NCBI GenBank assembly: GCA_016875155.1
Contig: VGSD01000027.1
Location: 1-12,679, forward strand
From: Deltaproteobacteria bacterium
GTDB lineage: Bacteria; Desulfobacterota; BSN033; UBA1163
Direction: 5' to 3'
Length of the DNA: 12,679 nucleotides
The position numbers were made by a program, and so were the translations under genes. This document shows positions 1-5,831 of this stretch, piece after piece. Within the stretch, counting starts at the first letter, position 1. Every line of letters starts with the position of its first letter. A model generated the notes under the pieces. It was not told the origin of the DNA and did no database searches. It saw only the letters and a list, made by a program, of their open reading frames with translations.

Positions 1-571
1 ATAAACTGGTAAGGAGTAATCCCGGAAAGACACCAGCTAAAAAAAGTTTCCCTACAGACACTTCTGCAATGATTCCATAAATGATAAAGGGAAGGCTTGG
101 AGGAATAAGGATACCGAGGGTAGAGCCAGCAGCAATGCACCCGGTAGCTAGCTTGGGATCATATTTATACCTTACCATTTCTGGTAAGGCGGTTGTTGTA
201 AAGACACTAACACCAGCAGTACTAGAGCCGGTACAAGCAGCAAAGCCGGCGCATGCGCCAATGGTGGCCATTGCCAGCCCTCCACGTTGACGACTAAACA
301 AGGTATGTGCACAAGCGTAAACATTTGCTGTTAATCCCGAAGCAAAGGCAAAATTACCCATGAGTATATAAAGTGGAAGCACAGCCATTTCATAAGCGCC
401 TACGGTAGAATATGGGGATGTTCCCACCATCGTTAGTGCCCCTGATAAGCCACCTAAGTACATGAAGCCGGCAGCACCAACGCCCGCCATAGCAAAACCG
501 ATAGGCATCCCTAAACCCATTAACAGAAAAAGAATTCCAAACCCTATCAAACCTATTATCTCTAAACTCAT
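1..571 (-). CDS. dctM: TRAP transporter large permease DctM, 3' part missing at window edge
   Basis: This is the large membrane subunit of a tripartite ATP-independent periplasmic transporter, which carries the substrate across the inner membrane using an ion gradient. The frame is open from the ATG at 571 to the left edge and shows about 190 residues. They are very hydrophobic and Gly/Ala rich, with the N-terminus MSLEIIGLIGFGILFLLMG, then GMPIGFAMAG, PLYILMGNFAFASG, an AGFAACTGSSTAGVS segment and TLGILIPPSLPFIIYG. These are typical of DctM, which is usually about 425 residues, so less than half is present. A GGAG lies about 8 nt upstream of the start. The gene begins 21 bp after the dctQ stop, so the two are almost certainly cotranscribed. 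The substrate cannot be read from the sequence. Confidence 0.93.
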   Translation of the reverse strand, partial: MSLEIIGLIGFGILFLLMGLGMPIGFAMAGVGAAGFMYLGGLSGALTMVGTSPYSTVGAYEMAVLPLYILMGNFAFASGLTANVYACAHTLFSRQRGGLAMATIGACAGFAACTGSSTAGVSVFTTTALPEMVRYKYDPKLATGCIAAGSTLGILIPPSLPFIIYGIIAEVSVGKLFLAGVFPGLLLTSL

Positions 572-592
572 TTGTTTACTCCAGATAAGTAA

Positions 593-1093
593 TTACTTTC
601 TATTAATTACTTTCCTTTTGCCCACCGCGCGTAATAGGGAATCGTAAAAGTCCACCAGTAACTGTGCACATAATAAGGCACAACCTATAGATGCTAAGTA
701 AAGGAATGGACTGATTGGTATCCCAACAGTCGGTGTAACCCCGCCACGTATAAACGAAGACCAGGCGTTCATCCCAAGGCACCAAGCTAATGTGGCGGAA
801 ATAACTATACTAAAAAATGATGTAATACTTTCTAAAACTGTTTGGGCATGTCTTGAGAGCTTAGAAATCACTAAATCAACCTGTACATGTCCCTTGACAG
901 AAGCCGTATAAGCTAGCCCTAAAAAAATCGCCACCACCATCATTAACTCAGTTACATCATGGGCGGATGCCATGGAACGTCTCAATAGGTGACGACATAT
1001 AACATCAGCCGTAGCCAATAGCATCATTAGGCAGAGGGTAACCCCTGCTATCCACATACCTAAATTACCTAAAAGAAGAATAGTTCTTCTCAT
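593..1093 (-). CDS. dctQ: TRAP transporter small permease DctQ
   Basis: This is the small membrane subunit of the TRAP transporter, which pairs with DctM and docks the periplasmic binding protein. The protein has the DctQ pattern of four hydrophobic helices, with TADVICRHLL near the end of helix 1, an FLGLAYTASVKGHVQVDLV stretch around helix 2, and a C-terminal pair around SFFSIVISATLAWCLGM and PFLYLASIGCALL. I chose the ATG at 1093 (166 aa) because GGAG lies 5 nt before it and the helix begins at once, as is usual in the family. Alternatives in the same frame are ATG 1129 (no RBS) and TTG 1141 (AAGGGA about 6 nt upstream, 182 aa). The gene lies between dctP and dctM in one operon. Confidence 0.9.
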   Translation of the reverse strand: MRRTILLLGNLGMWIAGVTLCLMMLLATADVICRHLLRRSMASAHDVTELMMVVAIFLGLAYTASVKGHVQVDLVISKLSRHAQTVLESITSFFSIVISATLAWCLGMNAWSSFIRGGVTPTVGIPISPFLYLASIGCALLCAQLLVDFYDSLLRAVGKRKVINRK

Positions 1094-1183
1094 TGTTTCT
1101 CCAAATCGCGTCTTGATAGTATTATTCATTGGTTCTGTCAATTGGCATCCCTTAAAGAAGCTGGATATCTATGCCTCTTATTT

Positions 1184-2236
1184 CTAATAATGTTTTACAA
1201 TTTTGTAAATGACATCCACGATCTCTTGGCCTGGCTGACCTTTCGCCTTCCTAGCTTCTATCCATTCCTTTACTAAAGGTTCTGCCATTGTACGCCACAA
1301 GTCTAATTCTTTAGGACTGAGTTCATATATCGTGATCCCGTGCTTTGTGAGTTCCTTTCGGTACTCCTCCGCTGATTTTTGCATATCCATGAACTTGTAC
1401 CTAATTTCCTGGTTGAGCGTCTCAATGATCGCTTTCATTTCAGGGGGCAAACTATTCCACACATTTAGGTTCATTACTACTGCCCCAGTAGGTGTTCCCA
1501 CGGATTCCCACACGCAATATTTCAATATTTCGTACAATTTTGATGATAAAACGAACTCTGGAGCAGTAATTAAGCCATCCACCGTTCGCCGATCCAAAGC
1601 CATGTAAAGATCAGCAGCTGGGATAGAAATTCCAGAGGCTCCCATTGCTTTTATCAACTGGAGCTGGGGTGGCGTTGCCCCCCTGAGTTTTAACTGCCTT
1701 AATTCATCTAAGTTGGTTACTTTTTTATTACTGAAGAAGAAATAGAATGGATCGGTGGGTTGAAAATACAAGAGCTTAAAGCCATTTTTTTCAAATATCG
1801 ATGAAAATAGACCTAGCCCATTGAGTCCATGTGCCACATCCATTGACACAGCAGTTTTCGAAATTAGAAATGGGAGCTCGTTAGCACCAAGAAGGTCGAA
1901 ACCTTTGCTCATTGGCATAACAAAAGCAAGGTCACAAGTACCACCAAGAATCATATCCGGGTAGTCAGAAAATTTACCTAATGACTGCGCATAATAATTG
2001 GTAACTTTTATCCTGCCGTTAGTACGTTTCGTTACCTCCTCGGTCCAGTAAGCTGGCATACGCTCCATCATCTGCCCTTTTGGAAACCAACCTGCATACT
2101 TCATTTCGATACTTTTAGGAGCAGTTGGTTTTGAGGTTGTTTGAGCACTAGCGCTGAATATTGGCATAAGTAATACAGTTAGTGCCAATAAAATAAAGAT
2201 CCTAAAAATTGTGTTTTTAATAATCAAATTTTTCAT
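1184..2236 (-). CDS. dctP: TRAP transporter periplasmic substrate-binding protein DctP
   Basis: This is the periplasmic solute receptor that delivers substrate to DctQM. The 350 residues are normal for the family. Residues 1-31 form a signal peptide (KN/R-rich start, hydrophobic core, ASA before Q32), so cleavage after Ala31 is likely. The mature part has the DctP layout: an early aromatic/Gly segment (KYAGWFPKGQ), LAFVMPMSKGFD near 103-114, then NLDELRQLKLRG near 175-186. Arg185 there matches the conserved arginine that binds the substrate carboxylate in the family, and DRRTVDGLITAPEFVLSSK follows near 215-233. An AAGGAGGAA Shine-Dalgarno lies about 5 nt before the ATG. An organic-acid substrate is inferred from the family arginine, but its identity is unknown. 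The gap to the upstream tetR gene is 170 bp, so an own promoter is possible, but I found no convincing one. Confidence 0.95.
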   Translation of the reverse strand: MKNLIIKNTIFRIFILLALTVLLMPIFSASAQTTSKPTAPKSIEMKYAGWFPKGQMMERMPAYWTEEVTKRTNGRIKVTNYYAQSLGKFSDYPDMILGGTCDLAFVMPMSKGFDLLGANELPFLISKTAVSMDVAHGLNGLGLFSSIFEKNGFKLLYFQPTDPFYFFFSNKKVTNLDELRQLKLRGATPPQLQLIKAMGASGISIPAADLYMALDRRTVDGLITAPEFVLSSKLYEILKYCVWESVGTPTGAVVMNLNVWNSLPPEMKAIIETLNQEIRYKFMDMQKSAEEYRKELTKHGITIYELSPKELDLWRTMAEPLVKEWIEARKAKGQPGQEIVDVIYKIVKHY

Positions 2237-2406
2237 AAGTTCCTCCTTTTCCTAAAGTGAAGAGAGTAAGATAGCATCTGCCTTGGTTTCTATACCTGGA
2301 TTTATAAAGTCATTATTAGATACCTCACATCAACGCATTCTTGCGGGGAGCCAAACACCGACCTCTTGATATTGTTTAGATAATCACAATTAAAATAGGG
2401 CTTAAA

Positions 2407-3006
2407 TTATTCACCACTTCCTCCAGATCGATATAAAATACCATTTAAATAAATATTGATAAGGCTATCAGCTAATCGCTCGATTGCAAGGTTCTTATCG
2501 GACCTGTACCAGTGATAGAGCCAGTTGATCATTCCAAGGATTGCAAAAGTTGCTAAAGTTAAATCGCAATCCTTGACTTTCATCGTTCTTTGTAATTGGT
2601 CCAGCTGGTTCTTATAAAGATTGTAAATGGTCCTCTCTTTTTCTTTTACGAGTCTATTGAGCTCGCCGCTTAAAAACCTTTTATCTTCTATGATAATTTT
2701 TGCACCCTTTCTATTTGTTTTTATCAAAAGGATATGTTGGAAGATGGCATTTTTTAACTGTTCAAGAGGATCTTCATTTCCGGAAAAACAAGATTTTAGA
2801 GTGAAAAATAGTTCATTAGAGGAAGTTTCGATGATTGTGTAAAGAATCTCTTCTTTATTTCTGAAATGGTAGTATATTGCTGCCTGAGTGAGTCCTACTT
2901 TATGAGCGATATCTCGGAGAGAAGCCTTTTCGAATCCTTTTTCATAAAAGAGATCAGTAGCAGCCTTAATGATTTCTTCGCGCATGTTTGAAGGGTTTTG
3001 CTTCAT
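2407..3006 (-). CDS. TetR/AcrR-family transcriptional regulator
   Basis: This is a DNA-binding repressor of 199 residues. The N-terminal domain is clear: helix 1 (EEIIKAATDLFYEKGF, about 10-25) and a helix-turn-helix at about 28-49 (SLRDIAHKVGLTQAAIYYHF). The C-terminal ligand domain ends in GMINWLYHWYRSD and LADSLINIYLNGIL. That pattern is common in TetR proteins linked to acyl-CoA or lipid metabolism (TetR_C_17/24-like), so an acyl-CoA-type ligand is possible but not shown. The gene lies upstream of dctPQM on the same strand, so it may control that operon as well as itself. There is no Shine-Dalgarno before the ATG. Instead a promoter abuts the start codon and carries a palindromic operator. 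An internal ATG at 2985 would also lack an RBS. The gene is AT-rich compared with the right half of the window. Confidence 0.93.
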   Translation of the reverse strand: MKQNPSNMREEIIKAATDLFYEKGFEKASLRDIAHKVGLTQAAIYYHFRNKEEILYTIIETSSNELFFTLKSCFSGNEDPLEQLKNAIFQHILLIKTNRKGAKIIIEDKRFLSGELNRLVKEKERTIYNLYKNQLDQLQRTMKVKDCDLTLATFAILGMINWLYHWYRSDKNLAIERLADSLINIYLNGILYRSGGSGE

Positions 3007-3013
3007 TAAGCAA

Positions 3014-3043
3014 ATTATTACTAAACAATTAGTAAGTTGTCAA
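3014..3043 (-). promoter_or_regulatory. tetR promoter, probably leaderless
   Basis: On the minus strand TTGACA (3043-3038) is followed after 18 nt by AATAAT (3019-3014), five of six matches to the -10 consensus. The predicted start site falls at about 3007, next to the ATG at 3006. No Shine-Dalgarno is present, which fits a leaderless mRNA. Confidence 0.65.
3018..3035. promoter_or_regulatory. TetR-type operator in the tetR promoter
   Basis: TTACTAA-ACAA-TTAGTAA is a perfect 7-bp inverted repeat with a 4-nt spacer. It occupies the spacer between the -35 and -10 boxes and touches the -10, the classic place for an autorepressor site. Size and symmetry suit a TetR dimer. The link to the adjacent regulator is inferred from position. 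Confidence 0.72.
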
Positions 3044-3086
3044 GAAAAAAATTAACCAAAATATTGATACATTATAATATATTGAA

Positions 3087-3121
3087 ATTATTAATTAATA
3101 TTTTGTATATTGATTAATAAT
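3087..3121. repeat. AT-rich inverted repeat upstream of tetR
   Basis: Two 15-bp arms (ATTATTAATTAATAT and ATATTGATTAATAAT) pair at 14 of 15 positions around a 5-nt spacer. The whole stretch 3040-3200 is extremely AT-rich, so some of this symmetry may be chance. It could be a protein site or curved DNA upstream of the tetR promoter. Confidence 0.5.
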
Positions 3122-3163
3122 GATAACTTAATATCAATTGAAATTGAAAAATTATAGAGTAAT

Positions 3164-3181
3164 TTAGTAAACGTTTGTTAA
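3164..3181. promoter_or_regulatory. second TetR-operator-like site
   Basis: TTAGTAAACGTTTGTTAA is an imperfect 18-bp palindrome (14 of 18 symmetric) around AAACGTTT. It matches the operator at 3018-3035 at 13 of 18 positions with the same length and centre. It may be an auxiliary operator for the same repressor, centred about 146 bp upstream of the first. Confidence 0.4.
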
Positions 3182-3272
3182 GTAAAATTTTAAAAACTGA
3201 ATTTTGTCGAGTGTGGGATTTATTGGTTGGAATAAATTAGAGCTTGCCAGCTGATTAAAGAAAATTAGATAA

Positions 3273-3341
3273 GGAGATGGGGGAATTGGGAGATAGGGAG
3301 GTGGGGAGATAGGGAGATGGGGAATTGCCCATCTCCCTATC
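3273..3341. repeat. polypurine direct repeats ending in a perfect 14-bp hairpin
   Basis: The plus strand is almost pure purine. GGGAGATAGGGAG occurs exactly twice (3288-3300, 3304-3316) and GGAGATGGGG(G)AATTG twice (3273-3288, 3313-3327). The last copy is followed by its inverse: GATAGGGAGATGGG at 3308-3321 pairs perfectly with CCCATCTCCCTATC at 3328-3341 across a 6-nt loop. The hairpin lies 11 bp past the stop of the minus-strand iron-sulfur gene, so it could end that transcript, although no U-tract follows it. The rest of 3182-3272 shows nothing recognisable. Confidence 0.8.
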
Positions 3342-3352
3342 AAGTTATTTTA

Positions 3353-4138
3353 TCAATGAGGATGTGCGAATGTTCTGGGACGGCCAACTGCTGCAACGGG
3401 TGCATCAGGTTTAATTTCCCCCCGGATTCCTATTTTCACCTTTTTAAAAGGAATATCCTTCCCTGAAGCTTCAATGGCATCCTCAGTTGCCTTGACCAGA
3501 CCAAAGCAGCAGGGGACCTCCATAAAAGGAACGGTCACGCTTTTAATGGAGTTTGTTTTAAAGATGGAGGTCAATTTCTCCCGATACAACTGGATGTCAT
3601 CCAGTTTCGGACAACCCACAACCAATGCTTTTCCTTTAAGAAAATCCTGATGAAAGTCAGGATAAGCAAAAGGGACACAGTCAGCCGCGATCAGTAAATC
3701 CGCATCCTGGAAATAGGGGGCTTCGACCGGTACTAATTTCAGTTGGACAGGCCATTGAGTGAGTTGAGAAACCGTTGATCCCTTCGGAGCGGAGTCCGCG
3801 CTGGGTTTGGGAGCTTCAAACTGTAAGACCCTCGATGAGGGACAACCTCCAAATTGATGTTCATGTTGATGCTGATGAGGTTGTGTTGCCTCATTCTGTT
3901 TGTGGAGATGGATCTCCACCGCTTTTTCGTCGAATTCTTCTGCTTCCCTTTCAATGATCTTAATGGCATCCTCAGGGCAATGACCAAGACAGGCGCCAAG
4001 CCCATCACAGAATTTGTCTGTGATCAGCTTAGCCTTTCCGTCAACAATTTTTAATGCCCCTTCCGCACAATTTGGAATACAGAGTCCACAACCATTACAC
4101 TTTTCCTCATCAATCTTCACAATTTTTCTTGTCGCCAT
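3353..4138 (-). CDS. Two-cluster ferredoxin-like iron-sulfur protein with C-terminal domain
   Basis: This is a cytoplasmic 261-residue iron-sulfur protein. Residues 14-24 hold CNGCGLCIPNC, a complete CxxCxxCxxxC motif. The second motif, CDGLGACLGHCP (44-55), has Leu47 where a Cys is expected, leaving Cys44, 50 and 54. A His-rich linker follows (His77, 79, 88, 90, 92, 94), then a C-terminal domain of about 160 residues with LIAADCVPFAYPDF, VVGCPKLDD and VPCCFGL, four further Cys that could bind metal or act in redox. This layout is found in anaerobe proteins annotated as 4Fe-4S binding proteins. I know no proven reaction, so electron transfer is inferred. A strong AGGAGGGAG RBS precedes the ATG. 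A candidate FNR-like box upstream suggests oxygen or redox control. The gene appears monocistronic, with a hairpin just past its stop. Confidence 0.9.
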   Translation of the reverse strand: MATRKIVKIDEEKCNGCGLCIPNCAEGALKIVDGKAKLITDKFCDGLGACLGHCPEDAIKIIEREAEEFDEKAVEIHLHKQNEATQPHQHQHEHQFGGCPSSRVLQFEAPKPSADSAPKGSTVSQLTQWPVQLKLVPVEAPYFQDADLLIAADCVPFAYPDFHQDFLKGKALVVGCPKLDDIQLYREKLTSIFKTNSIKSVTVPFMEVPCCFGLVKATEDAIEASGKDIPFKKVKIGIRGEIKPDAPVAAVGRPRTFAHPH

Positions 4139-4171
4139 GTTCTCTCCCTCCTCTGGGTTATTTTTAACTCA

Positions 4172-4213
4172 AAGATAGCCTGACTTAAAAACTTTTGCCT
4201 TGATCTAAGTCAA
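4172..4213 (-). promoter_or_regulatory. FNR/CRP-family activator box and promoter of the iron-sulfur gene
   Basis: On the minus strand TTGAC-TTAG-ATCAA (4213-4200) matches the FNR consensus TTGAT-N4-ATCAA at nine of ten defined bases. A -10-like TATCTT lies at 4177-4172 and predicts a start near 4165. The box centre (4206.5) is then 41.5 bp upstream, the spacing of class II FNR/CRP-activated promoters, which often lack a good -35. The target gene encodes an Fe-S protein, which fits anaerobic induction. Confidence 0.6.
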
Positions 4214-4367
4214 AATATAAAAAATTTTAAATCCTATTGATTTTAAAAGGTTATCTGAAGTTTTAAACTCCAAAAGGTTTTTTACAAAGTATAAAAAACT
4301 AGAGAGGGATTGAAGGTCCTACAAAGAGGAGGGGATATGGGAAAGGAAAGAATTGACTTAAATGGAT

Positions 4368-4415
4368 GGGGTCGGAGTTTTTGTCAGACTGTTACTGTAG
4401 AAAACCACCGACCCC
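4368..4415. repeat. dyad element downstream of the DUF4870-like gene
   Basis: GGGGTCGG (4368-4375) and CCGACCCC (4408-4415) form a perfect 8-bp stem. It extends after a small internal loop through GTTTT/AAAAC (4377-4381 with 4401-4405). It starts 13 bp past the minus-strand stop at 4429. It could be a terminator, but no T-run follows, so a REP-like intergenic palindrome is equally likely. Confidence 0.5.
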
Positions 4416-4428
4416 TATCTTTTCTGGA

Positions 4429-4770
4429 TTAAAGGCCGCTCTGTTTTTCGGCGAAGTCGCCTACGACAGGCAGTTTGTATTTCTCTCCCTTAAAGGCCTT
4501 GAACATCAAGAAGAGCCAAAGGATCAGACTCAGGATGGAGATGATGATTGATAAAAACCATCCAATAAAGGGAATAACCCCGAGTATGATGACTGCCACA
4601 AAGAGAGGCAGGAAAGCGGCCAGAGATTGAGCGGCATGAAACCTGACGAATTTATTTTCCCGCTCAAGAACCAGAAAGACGATTCCAGTCACCCATCCAA
4701 GAACATAGCAAAGCAGAGCCTCGATGTTCTCCTCAATACCCAGCGCTGTTTTGGTCTTCGGAGCTTCCAT
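4429..4770 (-). CDS. DUF4870-like small membrane protein
   Basis: This is an inner-membrane protein of 113 residues and unknown function. The pattern LGIEENIEALLCYVLGWVTGIVFLVLE (split here as GIEENIEALLCYVLG then WVTGIVFLVLE) followed by NKFVRFHAAQSL is characteristic of the DUF4870 (Tic20-like, former UPF0132) family. There, a first helix is followed by a conserved F-R-H/A-Q-S-L segment and two further helices, here about 51-66 and 70-93. The C-terminus (KAFKGEKYKLPVVGDFAEK) also fits the family, and the length is usual. A strong AAAGGAGG RBS lies about 7 nt before the ATG. The gene is divergent from the EamA exporter across about 150 bp and upstream of the iron-sulfur gene, with about 290 bp between, so it is probably its own unit. 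A weak TTGACC-17-TAACAA promoter is possible at 4857-4829. Confidence 0.85.
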   Translation of the reverse strand: MEAPKTKTALGIEENIEALLCYVLGWVTGIVFLVLERENKFVRFHAAQSLAAFLPLFVAVIILGVIPFIGWFLSIIISILSLILWLFLMFKAFKGEKYKLPVVGDFAEKQSGL

Positions 4771-4918
4771 GATCTTTCCTCCTTTCGTTTGTGGAAATTG
4801 AAATATTCGAGCCAGTGTTTAAGTAAAATTGTTAACAGACAATCTGGGAGAGGTCAAGTGAAATTATTATTTTTTTATGATAAAGATAGAAATATCGAAA
4901 GCTATAGAGGAACTTCTC

Positions 4919-5788
4919 ATGTCCTGGCAGGCGTTGGCTGCGGTTATCTTCTGGGGATTTTCATTCATTGCCACAAAGGTGGCCTTAAAAGAAGTCCACC
5001 CCTTTACACTTCTGGCGCTTCGTTATGCGATGGGGGCGCTATTGCTTCTTTTTGTCCAACTCGGCCGTGAAAAGGGTTTCTTAAAAGTATTTTCTCCTCG
5101 GGATTGGATTTACATCTTCATCCTCGCTACAGTAGGGGTTTCAGGTCTTGGCCTTCTCCAAGCTTATGGCCTCCTCTTTACAACAGCCATCAATACAGGA
5201 TGGATCATTGCAATCAACCCCATCCTGATCACACTTTTTGCCAAATTCTTCCTTGGCGAAGCCATTACACTCAGAAAGATTCTGGGGATTCTTCTGGGTT
5301 TTTGTGGAATCTTTCTCATCATCTCCAAGGGAGTGTTTTCAATTTCTTTGTTCCGGATGGCGTCTACTTATGGGGATTTTCTGGTGTTTGCAAGCGCGCT
5401 GGCATGGTGCGGTTTTACCGTTGGAGGGAAAGGGTTTATCTCACGATTTCCTCCTTTAGCCACAGTCACAACCATCATGATCTCAGGATGTCTGACCATC
5501 CTGCCGCTGAGCCTTTTAAGGGGAGATTGGAACAACCTCATCCATCTCTCCCTGAGCGCTTGGACAGGCATCATTTTTTTAGGAGTCTTCTGCTCGGGCC
5601 TGGGTTACCTTTTCTGGTATTCGGCTCTTGAGAAGAGGGATTCTGGAGTGGTTGGAATGTATCTTTACCTGGAACCTTTCGCCACCCTGATCGGAGCCTA
5701 TCTTCTGCTGGGTGAAGAGATTCAGTGGATCACGCTGATGGGCGGAGGAACGACTCTTGTCGGAGTTTATCTGGCGACGCGAAAGTAA
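4919..5788 (+). CDS. EamA/DMT-superfamily transporter
   Basis: This is a drug/metabolite transporter superfamily exporter of the inner membrane, with ten predicted hydrophobic helices arranged as two EamA repeats (about residues 3-135 and 153-287). Typical motifs are FWGFSFIATKVAL with HPFTLLALRYAMGALLL in repeat 1, and ALAWCGFTVGGKGF with YLEPFATLIGAYLLLGEE in repeat 2. I chose the ATG at 4919 (289 aa) because AGAGGAA lies 6 nt before it and the first helix starts directly. The in-frame ATG at 4877 would add 14 hydrophilic residues and has no RBS. Members export amino acids, nucleobases or other small metabolites, and the substrate here is unknown. The gene stands alone on this strand and runs toward the HEAT gene, with 43 bp between the stops and no clear terminator there. 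Confidence 0.93.
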   Translation: MSWQALAAVIFWGFSFIATKVALKEVHPFTLLALRYAMGALLLLFVQLGREKGFLKVFSPRDWIYIFILATVGVSGLGLLQAYGLLFTTAINTGWIIAINPILITLFAKFFLGEAITLRKILGILLGFCGIFLIISKGVFSISLFRMASTYGDFLVFASALAWCGFTVGGKGFISRFPPLATVTTIMISGCLTILPLSLLRGDWNNLIHLSLSAWTGIIFLGVFCSGLGYLFWYSALEKRDSGVVGMYLYLEPFATLIGAYLLLGEEIQWITLMGGGTTLVGVYLATRK

Positions 5789-5831
5789 TACTTCAGTATC
5801 ACATTAACTTTTTGCCATCGAAGGCGGGTGT

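Noticed and set aside
2371..2390. ATTGT...ACAAT dyad as a TetR site before dctP
   Set aside because: Only five bases per arm pair and it does not resemble the operator at 3018-3035.
3273..3341. Polypurine repeats as a CRISPR array
   Set aside because: Repeat units are 13-16 bp with almost no spacers, and there are no cas genes.
4277..4299. GTTTTTTAC/GTATAAAAAAC pairing as a terminator
   Set aside because: The stem is A/T only with a bulge and lies far from the DUF4870 stop, in an AT-rich stretch where such pairings are expected by chance.
4877..4918. Longer EamA protein starting at ATG 4877
   Set aside because: No RBS there, while ATG 4919 has AGAGGAA at good spacing and starts directly at the first helix.
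4627..5070. 147-codon plus-strand open frame spanning the DUF4870 gene and the EamA start
   Set aside because: Overlaps two recognised genes in other frames, and its product has no recognisable pattern.
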